Assembly (NCBI RefSeq): GCF_018205975.1
Contig: NZ_CP073577.1
Span: forward strand, 2,480,001 to 2,544,000
Length of the DNA stretch: 64,000 bases
Source of the DNA: Erythrobacter sp. JK5
Lineage (GTDB): Bacteria > Pseudomonadota > Alphaproteobacteria > Sphingomonadales > Sphingomonadaceae
Reading direction: 5' to 3'
How positions within the stretch are numbered: position 1 is the stretch's first letter; every line of letters begins with the position of its first letter. Below the pieces are notes generated by a model, which was not told the origin of the DNA, made no database searches, and was given only the letters and a program-made list of their open reading frames with translations. Shown here one piece after another: positions 40,262-49,901 of the stretch. Both the position numbers and the translations under genes were made by a program.

Positions 40262-43003
40262 TCATTCGTCGTTGTCGTCTGTTACCGAGAGCGGTTGACC
40301 CAGAATTGCGTTCCATATTCCGGCAACACACTGCCGCGCCTCGCCAAGCGCTCGCAAGAGATCATCGTAGCCGGCGCTGCCGCACGCCTTCGCCATCGCG
40401 CGCGCGGCGCTCGCCGGCGGCTCCGCCCCGCCGGGGGCGAGCAGCCGCCCCGCGACCAGCATCCGCGCCATCAGGTCGTGCGCGGCCATCGCCCCCTCGG
40501 GCAGCTTTCCGGCGGCGACAAGGCCCGAGACCGCCTGCTGCAGATCGGGATCGAGTGCTTCGGGATGCGCCTGCGCCAGTTCCGCACCGTCGCGCAATTG
40601 CAGGAAATGGACCGCAAATTCGAGATCGACGAGACCGCCGCGCAGCAGCTTCACGTCGAGCGGTCCGCCCGGAATCTTGTGCTTGGCAATTTCGCCGCGC
40701 ATCGTCAGCACCGCTTCGCGCAGTTCGTCCGGATCGCGCCGCTGGCGCAGCACATCGGCCATGATCGCCTCAAGCTCGGATCGTGCCGCTGCCGATCCGA
40801 CCAGCACCCGCGCCCGTGCCAGCGCCATGTGCTCCCACGTCCACGCCGCCTCGCGCTGGTATTTGGCAAAGGCTTCGCAGCTCACCGCCAGCGGCCCCTG
40901 GTTGCCTTGCGGTCGCAGCCGGGTGTCGACCTCGTAGAGGGCACCCTGCGCGGTCGGAACCGAAAGCGCCGCGCTGACCCGGCTCGCGAGCCGGTTGAAG
41001 TAGTGCGTTGCCCCGAGCGGGCGGTCACCGTCGGACTGCGCGGCAAATCCGCCGGTGAACAGATAGATGATGTCGAGGTCCGATGCGTGGGTGAGCGCGC
41101 CCCCTCCCAATCGCCCCAGGCCCAGCACCAGCAATTCGTTGCCGTCGATGCGTCCGTGAACGCGCTCGAACTCGCGCACGGTCTCGCGCGCGGCAAACTG
41201 CAGCCCGGCTTCGGCAACGCGGGAAAGTGCGCGTGCAATCTCGCGCGGATCGGCGAGCCCCTCGATCAGTTGCACGCCGAGGGTGAAGCGCAACTCGCCG
41301 GTCACCACGCGAATGCTGTCGAGCACCGCCTCGTAATCGCCGCGCGCCGCGTGCGTTTCCATCTGCGCGAGAATGTCGTCGACCGTTCCCGGCAATTCGA
41401 GCGCGTTGCGATCGAGCAGGGTGTCGAGCAATTCGGGGCGACGCCCGATCTCGTCGGACAGCGACGGTGCCAGCGTCAGGGCGGCGATCAGCCGATCGAG
41501 CAGCGCCGGGCGGGCATCGAGCAGCCGGAACAGCGCGATCGCCGACGGCGCGCGTTCGAGGATGCTTTCCCACCGCGCCAGCGCGCGCGGCGGATCGTCG
41601 CTGCCGGCCATCGCTTCGAGCAGCGCGGGAAGCAGCCGGTCGAACGCTTCGAGCGCCTGCGGGCTGCGCAGCGACTGGAAACGCCCGTCGCGCCACGCTT
41701 CGATCCGGCTGGCCAGCTGATCCGGATCGTCGAAACCGAGTTCGCGGAGCCGCTCGGCGAGCGCGGTCGGTTCCGGCGCGGGCGGCGGCGCGGGCGCGGA
41801 TGCGCCAATCATGTCTTCGTAGATCGATCCGCTGCGGTTGGTCAGCTCGGTCAGTTCGTCCAGCAGGGCTCCGCCGTCCGCGAGTCCCTCGAGCCGGGCG
41901 ACACCATCGAGCGCGTCGCCGCCCGGCAGGCTGTGGGTCTGCCGGTCGTGAACCATCTGCAGGCGGTGCTCGATCACCCTTAGCCGGTCGTAGCTTTCGC
42001 CCAGCACGTGCGCGTGGAGCGGCTCGATCTGCCCGGCAAGCGCCAGCGCATTGAGCGCATCGCGGGTGCGCCTGACGCGCAGCGACCGATCGCGTCCGCC
42101 GTGGATCAGCTGGTGCGTCTGCGCGAAGAACTCGATCTCGCGGATGCCGCCGCGCCCGCGCTTCACGTCGAAACCAGAGGCGGGATAGAGTACGCCCTGA
42201 TAGTTCTCGCGGATCCGAACGGTGAGCGCGCGGATTTCCTCCACCGCCCCGAAATCGAGCTGGCTGCGCCACACGAACGGGCGGATCGCGGCCAGAAATG
42301 CATTCCCGGCTTCGATGTCCCCTGCCGCCGCCCGCGCCCGGGTGAACGCCGCGCGTTCCCACGCCAGCGCCTGCCCCTGGTAATGCGCCAGAGCGGCTCC
42401 GCGCGGGACGACCAGCGGGCTGATCTCGCTCGCCGGGCGCAGCCGCAGATCGACCCGCAACACGTATCCTTCGGCGGTGTTTTCCGACAGCAGCTTGACG
42501 ATCCGCCGGGCATAGCGCTGCGCCGCGTCGCCAGGATCTTCGCCCGGCCGCCGGGCAAGAGTATCAGGATCGTAAAGGAATATCGGGTCGATATCCGACG
42601 AATAGTTGAGCTCGCCAGCGCCCTGCTTGCCGAGCGCGAGGGCGATGAAGCCTGTCGTGCTGTCCTGATCGGTACGCTCTGCGATCGCCGCGCGGATCGC
42701 GCGGTCGAGTGCGCGGTCGGCGAAATCGGTCAGTTCGCGCACCACGCGATCCAGCGAGAACGCTCCCGCGAGATCGCCAATCGCGACCGTGGCGGCAAGC
42801 GCCAGCCGTTCGCGGCGCAGCGCGACGTCGATCTCTTCGGCGTCGCTGGCGCGCCGCCCCCATTGCAGCGCCGCTTCCGCATCTCCTCCGGCCAGCAACC
42901 CGGCGAGGTCCGGCTGGCGCTCAAGCGCGCGCGCGAGGAACGGCGCATGCGCCCGCGCCCTCTCGATCGCTCCGGTCCAGTCCGCGTCGCGTGTGTTGTC
43001 CAT
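40262..43003 (-). CDS. glnE: Glutamine synthetase adenylyltransferase/deadenylase
   Basis: A 913-residue bifunctional enzyme with two nucleotidyltransferase domains. The N-terminal domain has LGKQGAGELNYSSDIDPIFL and RGRGGIREIEFFAQT; the C-terminal domain has LGLGRLGGGALTHASDLDII and LLRGGLVDLEFAVHFLQ. It attaches and removes AMP on glutamine synthetase in response to PII proteins. Start at 43003 is chosen over the upstream Met. bcp and DUF455 follow within about 15 bases. With gltBD and NAD-GDH it makes this window rich in glutamate metabolism. Confidence 0.96.
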   Translation of the reverse strand: MDNTRDADWTGAIERARAHAPFLARALERQPDLAGLLAGGDAEAALQWGRRASDAEEIDVALRRERLALAATVAIGDLAGAFSLDRVVRELTDFADRALDRAIRAAIAERTDQDSTTGFIALALGKQGAGELNYSSDIDPIFLYDPDTLARRPGEDPGDAAQRYARRIVKLLSENTAEGYVLRVDLRLRPASEISPLVVPRGAALAHYQGQALAWERAAFTRARAAAGDIEAGNAFLAAIRPFVWRSQLDFGAVEEIRALTVRIRENYQGVLYPASGFDVKRGRGGIREIEFFAQTHQLIHGGRDRSLRVRRTRDALNALALAGQIEPLHAHVLGESYDRLRVIEHRLQMVHDRQTHSLPGGDALDGVARLEGLADGGALLDELTELTNRSGSIYEDMIGASAPAPPPAPEPTALAERLRELGFDDPDQLASRIEAWRDGRFQSLRSPQALEAFDRLLPALLEAMAGSDDPPRALARWESILERAPSAIALFRLLDARPALLDRLIAALTLAPSLSDEIGRRPELLDTLLDRNALELPGTVDDILAQMETHAARGDYEAVLDSIRVVTGELRFTLGVQLIEGLADPREIARALSRVAEAGLQFAARETVREFERVHGRIDGNELLVLGLGRLGGGALTHASDLDIIYLFTGGFAAQSDGDRPLGATHYFNRLASRVSAALSVPTAQGALYEVDTRLRPQGNQGPLAVSCEAFAKYQREAAWTWEHMALARARVLVGSAAARSELEAIMADVLRQRRDPDELREAVLTMRGEIAKHKIPGGPLDVKLLRGGLVDLEFAVHFLQLRDGAELAQAHPEALDPDLQQAVSGLVAAGKLPEGAMAAHDLMARMLVAGRLLAPGGAEPPASAARAMAKACGSAGYDDLLRALGEARQCVAGIWNAILGQPLSVTDDNDE

Positions 43004-43077
43004 GGTGCTTCTCTTGCAGCGGCCCCGATGCTCTGCAAGAGAAGCGCGCAGCATATTTGGACGAGAGGACTATTCCG

Positions 43078-44781
43078 ATGATCACACGCGCATTCGGCCT
43101 TGGGGCCGTTCTCGCGGGCGCGCTCGCGCTGGCGGGCTGCGACGGCATGATGCCGGGCGGCGACACCGCTGCCGAACTCGACATACCCGAAGTCGAAGCC
43201 GGCGACCTTTCGGTCGAGACGATGAAGGACATCACCCGCACGCTGTCGAGCGACGAATTCGACGGCCGCATGCCGGGAACCGAAGGCGAGGCCAAGACTG
43301 TCGCCGTGTTGACCGAACGCTTCGCAGCCGCCGGGCTGCAGCCGGGCAACGGAGACAGCTGGGTACAGGAAGTGCCGCTGGTGGAAATCACCAGCAAGAA
43401 CCAGGCACCGCTCACCATCACCAATGGCGAAACCGATCTGGTCTACGATTTCGGGTCCGAGTGGGTCGGAGTGACCTACCGGGAAGACGCCCGCACGCAG
43501 CTCGCCAACAGCGAGATGGTGTTCGTGGGCTACGGCATCAACGCGCCCGAACGCGGCTGGAACGATTACGAAGGCGTCGACGTGAAGGGCAAGACGGTCG
43601 TGATTCTCGTCAACGATCCCGACTACGAAACCGAAGGGCTGGAAGGCACCTTCAACGGCCGCGCGATGACGTTCTACGGTCGCTGGACCTACAAGTATGA
43701 GGAAGCCGCCCGGCAAGGCGCGGCTGCCGCGCTGATCGTGCACGACACCGAACCGGCCAGCTATGGCTGGAACGTGGTCGAATCCTCGTGGACCGGCCCG
43801 CAGGCCTATCCGCAGCGCGGCGACAATGCCCCGCCGATGACGATGGTGAACGGCTGGGTCCAGAAAGACGTCGCGCGCGAGATCCTCGCCGCCGCCGGGC
43901 AGGATCTCGACACGCTGACCGCCGCCGCCAAGACCGAGAAATTCGAAGCCGTCGAACTCGGCATGACTGCCTCGACCAGCTTCGAAAACGACATGCGCAG
44001 CTTCACCTCGCAGAACGTGATCGGCATCCTGCCGGGCAGCGAGCGCCCGGACGAATATGTGCTCCACACCGCGCACTGGGACCACCTGGGTCGCTGCACC
44101 GCCGCGCCGGATGGCGACGACATTTGCAACGGAGCGGTCGACAACGCCACCGGCACCGCCGCGCTGGTCGCGCTCGCCGAAGCGCATGCCAAGGCCGGAG
44201 CGCCCAAGCGCAGCCTCGTGTTTCTCGCGGTGACGGCCGAGGAATCGGGCCTGCTCGGGGCGTATTACTACGCTTCCAACCCGGTCTTTCCGCTCGATCA
44301 GACGGTCGGCGGGATCAACATGGATGCGTTCCTGATCGCGGGCCCCGCCAAGGACGTCACCGTGGTCGGGCCGGGCAAGTCGCAGCTCGATGCCTTCCTC
44401 GAGGCCGCGCTGGTGGCCGACGGGCGGGTGGCGACGCCCAACCCCAATCCGGAAGCGGGGTATTACTATCGTTCCGATCACTTCGCGTTCGCCAAGCAGG
44501 GCGTGCCGATGCTCTACCTCGACGGCGGCGAAGACCTGATCGAGGGCGGACGCGAGGCCGGGCAGGCGGTTTCGGCGGACTACCGCGAAAATCGCTATCA
44601 CGGGCCGAAGGACGAATTCGACGAAAGCTGGGACTGGTCTGGCGTCATGGCCGACCTGCAGCTGTTCTATCGCATCGGCCGGATGATGGCGGAAAGCACC
44701 AGCTGGCCGAGCTGGAACGAGGGCGACGAATTCCGCGCCACCCGCGATGAAAGTTGCGCCAGCGCCGACACCGGGTGCTGA
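43078..44781 (+). CDS. M28 family metallopeptidase lipoprotein
   Basis: A 567-residue protein with signal peptide and lipobox LALAGC (Cys21), so lipid-anchored. A PA-like insert occupies about 130-320. The di-zinc peptidase domain follows, with ligands in HTAHWDHLGRC (His and Asp), NGAVDNATGTAA (Asp) and AVTAEESGLLG (Glu pair). YYYRSDHFAFAKQGVP near the end carries the last His. It is an aminopeptidase-like enzyme working outside the cytoplasm. The agmatine deiminase starts 31 bases later. Confidence 0.92.
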   Translation: MITRAFGLGAVLAGALALAGCDGMMPGGDTAAELDIPEVEAGDLSVETMKDITRTLSSDEFDGRMPGTEGEAKTVAVLTERFAAAGLQPGNGDSWVQEVPLVEITSKNQAPLTITNGETDLVYDFGSEWVGVTYREDARTQLANSEMVFVGYGINAPERGWNDYEGVDVKGKTVVILVNDPDYETEGLEGTFNGRAMTFYGRWTYKYEEAARQGAAAALIVHDTEPASYGWNVVESSWTGPQAYPQRGDNAPPMTMVNGWVQKDVAREILAAAGQDLDTLTAAAKTEKFEAVELGMTASTSFENDMRSFTSQNVIGILPGSERPDEYVLHTAHWDHLGRCTAAPDGDDICNGAVDNATGTAALVALAEAHAKAGAPKRSLVFLAVTAEESGLLGAYYYASNPVFPLDQTVGGINMDAFLIAGPAKDVTVVGPGKSQLDAFLEAALVADGRVATPNPNPEAGYYYRSDHFAFAKQGVPMLYLDGGEDLIEGGREAGQAVSADYRENRYHGPKDEFDESWDWSGVMADLQLFYRIGRMMAESTSWPSWNEGDEFRATRDESCASADTGC

Positions 44782-44812
44782 TCCGGCCTCGACCGGACGA
44801 ACAGGGCGATCC

Positions 44813-45802
<990 letters not shown>

Positions 45803-45843
45803 ATTAAGCCTTCGTTAGCATTTGCAGGCGATCATCATGCGCC

Positions 45844-45978
45844 ATGAGCAAGGCCATCGCCCTGTCCCTGAGCACCTTCGAGGTCGCACGCCAGCGTCGG
45901 CTTGATATCCTGCGCAGCGCGATCGTGCTGGGCTGCGGCGCCGCGCTTATCCTCGCCGGGCAGGCGACGCCGCTCTAG
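45844..45978 (+). CDS. Small single-helix membrane protein
   Basis: A 44-residue frame reading MSKAIALSLSTFEVARQRRL, then a hydrophobic helix (ILRSAIVLGCGAALILAG) and a short tail. A basic stretch before the helix suggests a cytoplasmic N-terminus. It follows the agmatine deiminase by 41 bases. Its TAG interlocks with the TauE stop at CTAG (45975-45978). Coding status rests on composition and the clean stop overlap only. Confidence 0.45.
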   Translation: MSKAIALSLSTFEVARQRRLDILRSAIVLGCGAALILAGQATPL

Positions 45979-46718
45979 AGCAGGCGCCACAGCGCGCCCA
46001 GCGCGGCTCCGGCCAGCACGAGTCCGACGCAGCTTCGCCAGACCGGATCGCCGATGCGGCCCGAAACGATCGTGCCCAGCCGGTTTCCGATCAGGATAAC
46101 CGGCAAAAGGGCGAGCGCCAGTATCGCCAATTCGACCCGCACCAGCCCCATCAATCCTCCGGCAAGCAGCGCGACCCCCGCAGCGATCGTGAAAATCAGC
46201 AGCATCGACGCCTTGATGGTCGCACGCGGCAGCGCCCTTCCCGCGTAATACGGGACGACCGGCGGCCCCGGCATTCCGGCATAGCCGGTCATCAATCCGG
46301 AGATCATGCCGACAGCGCCGGTCGCAATCCTGCCCGGCACTTCGGCGGCGCGGCGCGGCAACAGGATCGCGAGGAAAGCCGAGAACGCGATCAGCGCGAT
46401 CACGAGCCGCGCCAGGTCTGCGCTGGTTGCGGCGAGCGCCAGCAATCCCACCGGTGTCGTCAGCACGACGATCCCCGAAATCGCCCACGCGGTGCGTTCC
46501 GCCTCGCGGATGAGGCGCCGAATCTCAAGCGCGCCGATCATCAGCGACAGAAAATTGCCGAGCATGACCGCCTCGACCGGAGAGAGCGCCAGCGCGAGGA
46601 CCGGCACCAGCAGGATCGCCATGCCGAAGCCGGTCAGGCCGCGAACGAACGACGCGCCGAGCGCTGCCAGCACTGCCACCGCGATCTGCGGCACGGCGAA
46701 CGCGGCCAGCGATTCCAT
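45975..46718 (-). CDS. TauE/SafE family anion exporter
   Basis: A 247-residue membrane protein with about eight hydrophobic helices. The N-terminal repeat contains FVRGLTGFGMAILLVPVLAL and the C-terminal repeat GMISGLMTGYAGMPGPPVVP, the paired Gly/Pro motifs of the TauE/SafE family. Members export sulfite, sulfoacetate or related anions; the substrate here is unknown. It starts 12 bases after the thrS stop on the same strand, so it may be read through from thrS. Confidence 0.88.
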   Translation of the reverse strand: MESLAAFAVPQIAVAVLAALGASFVRGLTGFGMAILLVPVLALALSPVEAVMLGNFLSLMIGALEIRRLIREAERTAWAISGIVVLTTPVGLLALAATSADLARLVIALIAFSAFLAILLPRRAAEVPGRIATGAVGMISGLMTGYAGMPGPPVVPYYAGRALPRATIKASMLLIFTIAAGVALLAGGLMGLVRVELAILALALLPVILIGNRLGTIVSGRIGDPVWRSCVGLVLAGAALGALWRLL

Positions 46719-46730
46719 CGCGGTACGAGA

Positions 46731-48743
46731 CTAGCGCAGGTCGGGCGGGGTTGCTTCCGCCTTCAGCAGTGCAATCGCCTCGTCCAGCGGCAGGACCCGC
46801 TGCTCCTTCTCTCCGAGCGTGCGCATCGCCACGGTGCCTTCCTCGGCTTCGCGCTTGCCGACCACCAGCAGGTGCGGGACCTTGGCGAGCGAATGCTCGC
46901 GCACCTTGTAGTTGATCTTCTCGTTGCGCAGGTCGCTTTCCACGCGAATCCCCGCAGCCTCCAGCTTGGCGACGGCGTCCTTCGCGTAGTCATCCGCATC
47001 CGAAACGATGGTCGCGACGACCGTCTGCACCGGCGCAAGCCACGCTGGCAGGCGGCCGGCATAGTGCTCGATCAGGATGCCGATGAAGCGCTCGTAGGAA
47101 CCGAAGATCGCGCGGTGCAGCATGACCGGGCGGTGCTTGTCGCCATCCTCGCCCACGTAAGTTGCGTCGAGCCGCTCGGGCAGCACGCGGTCGCCCTGGA
47201 TCGTGCCGACCTGCCAGGTCCGCCCGATCGCATCGGTGAGGTGCCATTCAAGCTTGGGCGCATAGAACGCGCCTTCGCCCGGAAGCTCTTCCCAGCCGAA
47301 TTCCTCGTTCATCATGCCCGCCTCTTCGACGGCGTCGCGTAGCTCCTGCTCGGCCTTGTCCCAATCGGCGTCGGTGCCGAGCCGCTTTTCAGGGCGCAGC
47401 GCGAGTTTGATCGCAAACTTGAAGCCGAAATCGGCATAGACCTCGGATGCGAGCTGGCAGAAGCGGCGCACCTCTCCGACCACCTGATCCTCGGTGCAGA
47501 AGATGTGGGCGTCGTCCTGCGTGAACTGGCGCACGCGCATGAGGCCATGAAGCGCGCCGTGCGGCTCGTTGCGGTGGCAGCAGCCCATCTCGCCCAGCCG
47601 GATCGGCAGGTCGCGGTAAGACGTGATGCCCTGTTTGAACACCAGCACGTGCGCGGGGCAATTCATCGGCTTGATCGCCATCCAGTCGGCATCATCGGCC
47701 ACTTTCGGAGCCTCGGACGCTGCGCCCGTGTCATCCACATCGGGCACGATATCGGGCACCGCGAACATGTTCTCGGCGTATTTCCCCCAGTGGCCGGACT
47801 GCGTCCATTGGCGCACATCCATCAGTTGCGGCGTCTTGATCTCGCGATAGCCGCCGCCGTCCATCTTGCGGCGCATATAGGCTTCGAGCTCGCGCCAGAT
47901 GCGATAGCCCTTGGGATGCCAGAAGACGCTGCCATGCGCCTCTTCCTGCAGGTGGAACAGGTCCATCTCGCGGCCCAGCTTGCGGTGATCGCGCTTGGCC
48001 GCTTCCTCCAGCCGCATGAGATGCTGGTTGAGCTGCTTCTTGTTGAGCCAGCCGGTGCCGTAGATGCGCGTGAGCTGCGCGTTGCGCTGGTCGCCGCGCC
48101 AGTATGCCCCGGCGGTGCGCATCAGCTTGAAGGCCTGCGGGTCGAGCTTGCCGGTGCTTTCGAGATGCGGTCCGCGGCACATGTCGAGCCAGTCGTCACC
48201 CGACCAGTAGACCGTCAGCTCCTCGTTTTCGGGCAGTTCCCTGGCCCATTCGGCCTTGAACGCCTCGCCATCGGCTTCCCACTTCGCAATCAGGTCCTCG
48301 CGCGACCAGACTTCGCGGCGCAGCGGTTTGTCTGCCTTGATGATCTCCCGCATCTTTTCCTCGATCGCGGGGAGATCGTCCATGCCGAACGGCTCGCGAG
48401 AAGCCGGGGCCATCACGTCGTAATAGAAGCCGTCGTCGGTCGCCGGACCGAAGGTGATCTGCGTGCCCGGCCACAACGCCTGCACGGCTTCGGCGAGGAT
48501 GTGCGCGTAATCGTGGCGCACCAGTTCGAGCGCGTCGGCTTCGTCCCTGGCGGTGATCAGCGCCAGCTCCGCATCGCCTTCGAACGGGCGACCGAGGTCG
48601 CGCACTTCGCCATCAACCCGGGCCGCGAGTGCCGCCTTGGCGAGGCCGGGGCCGATCGCGGCGGCGACGTCCGCCGGCGTCGAACCGGGTTCCATTTCGC
48701 GCACCGATCCATCGGGCAGGCTGATCTTGAGCAGTTCCGTCAT
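46731..48743 (-). CDS. thrS: Threonyl-tRNA synthetase
   Basis: A 670-residue class II synthetase. The N-terminal TGS domain (about 1-62) precedes the editing domain with [12 protein letters not shown] and [12 protein letters not shown]. The catalytic core contains [15 protein letters not shown] with the zinc Cys, motif 2 ([12 protein letters not shown]) and motif 3 ([17 protein letters not shown]). The anticodon-binding domain is at about 570-670. Upstream is a 361-bp region holding a threonine-rich leader peptide, so expression is probably tuned to charged tRNA-Thr. Confidence 0.97.
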   Translation of the reverse strand: MTELLKISLPDGSVREMEPGSTPADVAAAIGPGLAKAALAARVDGEVRDLGRPFEGDAELALITARDEADALELVRHDYAHILAEAVQALWPGTQITFGPATDDGFYYDVMAPASREPFGMDDLPAIEEKMREIIKADKPLRREVWSREDLIAKWEADGEAFKAEWARELPENEELTVYWSGDDWLDMCRGPHLESTGKLDPQAFKLMRTAGAYWRGDQRNAQLTRIYGTGWLNKKQLNQHLMRLEEAAKRDHRKLGREMDLFHLQEEAHGSVFWHPKGYRIWRELEAYMRRKMDGGGYREIKTPQLMDVRQWTQSGHWGKYAENMFAVPDIVPDVDDTGAASEAPKVADDADWMAIKPMNCPAHVLVFKQGITSYRDLPIRLGEMGCCHRNEPHGALHGLMRVRQFTQDDAHIFCTEDQVVGEVRRFCQLASEVYADFGFKFAIKLALRPEKRLGTDADWDKAEQELRDAVEEAGMMNEEFGWEELPGEGAFYAPKLEWHLTDAIGRTWQVGTIQGDRVLPERLDATYVGEDGDKHRPVMLHRAIFGSYERFIGILIEHYAGRLPAWLAPVQTVVATIVSDADDYAKDAVAKLEAAGIRVESDLRNEKINYKVREHSLAKVPHLLVVGKREAEEGTVAMRTLGEKEQRVLPLDEAIALLKAEATPPDLR

Positions 48744-48881
48744 CGAACTCTTCCAATTCCTTTGCCGCGCCCATTGCACAGAGCGGCGCGCGCTTGAAGA
48801 GCAGCGTTCTGTTTCTCGTCGATTTCAGGAGGACGCTGCGCCACCCGAAACCCAAAGTCCGGGGCGCGGCGACAGTTGCGA
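48744..48881 (-). promoter_or_regulatory. Candidate attenuator between the Thr leader peptide and thrS
   Basis: Read on the minus strand, the segment at 48857-48870 can pair in two exclusive ways. GTCCGGGG within the leader peptide codons (48901-48908) matches CCCCGGAC (48857-48864) over eight bases. GCCGCGCCC (48862-48870) matches GGGCGCGGC (48764-48772), just ahead of the thrS ribosome binding site, over nine bases. A further hairpin GCAGCGT with ACGCTGC lies between. No strong U tract was found, so control could be translational. Mechanism is inferred from the complementarity alone. Confidence 0.5.
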
Positions 48882-48953
48882 CTAACGCGCGACCGACCGT
48901 CCCCGGACATCCGAGGTCGTAGTGGTCGTAGTCGTGGTCAGCAGCTTGGCCAT
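48882..48953 (-). CDS. Threonine-rich leader peptide of thrS
   Basis: A 23-residue frame reading MAKLL, eight consecutive Thr (codons at 48915-48938, using ACC, ACG and ACT), then SDVRGRSVAR and a TAG stop. It ends 138 bases before thrS on the same strand. Runs of the cognate amino acid ahead of a synthetase gene are the mark of ribosome-mediated attenuation. No strong ribosome binding site is visible ahead of the ATG, which is the main weakness. Eight Thr codons in a row are very unlikely by chance. Confidence 0.75.
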   Translation of the reverse strand: MAKLLTTTTTTTTSDVRGRSVAR

Positions 48954-49030
48954 GAGGCCCAGATAGCGAGCAAGCGTGCAAATGTCATTAGCGGCGCGCC
49001 ATGGACCGGCAAGCGGAAAGCACCCGCTCC

Positions 49031-49088
49031 ATTATGGAAAGTTTGCTTGACAGACACGTGAATCGATGACAAGTGTCCTTTCCATAAT
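49031..49088. promoter_or_regulatory. Inverted-repeat operator and promoter region
   Basis: ATTATGGAAAG (49031-49041) and CTTTCCATAAT (49078-49088) are perfect 11-bp inverted repeats. Between them lie a perfect TTGACA (49047-49052) and the shorter inverted pair GACAC and GTGTC (49053-49057 and 49073-49077 region). Each arm contains CATAAT reading outwards. The site is directly upstream of the membrane protein/XRE pair, and the other arm faces the thrS leader, so one regulator could control both directions. Confidence 0.55.
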
Positions 49089-49104
49089 TGAAAGGGAGCT
49101 TGAT

Positions 49105-49713
49105 ATGGAAGATGTTGCGGTGAAGCGCGCTGGACAGAAGGTTGGCCTTGGCTCCGGGCTTGGCGGCGCGAGCCTGGGCATTATCTTTGCGCTCTGGACA
49201 AGCGAGGCGATAGACACGCCGACATTCCCCCTCCTATTGGCAATTCCAGCCGCGCTCTTTGCGCTCGCTTTGCGCAATCTCGCCAGTCTGAGGAAGGGGG
49301 GACTGAGTTCCCCGGCTACGTGGCGCTATCTCCGGGATTTCTTTGCCAGCATCGCGGTTTACATGCTCGGGCTTGGCATCGCGATCTGGCTCTGGAACAG
49401 CATTCCGGGCGCGCGCGGCTTTGCGCTTCCTATCGCCCTGCTGCCCACCTTGCCGACCTTTGCGATGGTCTATGTAATGGCGCGCTACCTCGCCGAAGAA
49501 AAGGACGAGTATCTGCGTTACCGCACAACCCAGGCAGCTCTGGTCGGGCTGGGATTCGTGCTCGTGCTCGGCAGTTTCTGGGGTTTCATGGAGACCTTTG
49601 GGGTGGTTCCAAACATCTGGGCGTGGTGGGTCGTGCCAGTCTGGGCGATAGGCTTCGGGATCGGGCAGACCTGGCTCACGCAACGAGACAACGCGGCAGG
49701 GGACGATTCGTGA
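49105..49713 (+). CDS. Hypothetical membrane protein paired with XRE regulator
   Basis: A 202-residue protein starting MEDVAVKRAGQKVG; AGGGAG lies about eight bases upstream of this ATG, favouring it over 49066. About six hydrophobic helices are seen (around 20-40, 45-60, 83-103, 110-130, 148-165, 170-190). No enzyme motif is visible. Its stop overlaps the GTG start of the XRE regulator (GTGA). Such membrane protein plus small XRE pairs are common in sphingomonads; the function is not known. Confidence 0.7.
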   Translation: MEDVAVKRAGQKVGLGSGLGGASLGIIFALWTSEAIDTPTFPLLLAIPAALFALALRNLASLRKGGLSSPATWRYLRDFFASIAVYMLGLGIAIWLWNSIPGARGFALPIALLPTLPTFAMVYVMARYLAEEKDEYLRYRTTQAALVGLGFVLVLGSFWGFMETFGVVPNIWAWWVVPVWAIGFGIGQTWLTQRDNAAGDDS

Positions 49714-49901
49714 AGAACCGCCTCAAGGTCCTGCGCGCCGAGCGCGACTGGTCGCAGCAGGACCTCGCCGACCGGCTCGGGGTGTCGCGCCAGAGCGTGA
49801 ACGCGATCGAGAAGGGCCGCTACGACCCCTCGCTGCCGCTCGCCTTCAGCATCGCCGAAGTATTCGAATTAGCCATCGAGGAAATCTTCAGCCGCGACTA
49901 G
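49710..49901 (+). CDS. Small XRE-type HTH regulator
   Basis: A 63-residue protein with GTG start overlapping the previous stop. It is essentially one helix-turn-helix domain: LKVLRAERDWSQQDLADRLG, VSRQSVNAIEKGRYDPSLP, then FELAIEEIFSRD. This is the short YozG-like class, usually autoregulatory. The inverted repeat at 49031-49088 is the natural operator candidate. Its TAG interlocks with the phoD stop at CTAG (49898-49901). Confidence 0.9.
   Translation: MKNRLKVLRAERDWSQQDLADRLGVSRQSVNAIEKGRYDPSLPLAFSIAEVFELAIEEIFSRD

Noticed and set aside
48613..48981. 122-codon minus-strand frame across the thrS leader
   Set aside because: It is out of frame with both thrS and the Thr-rich leader peptide and has no coding signature.
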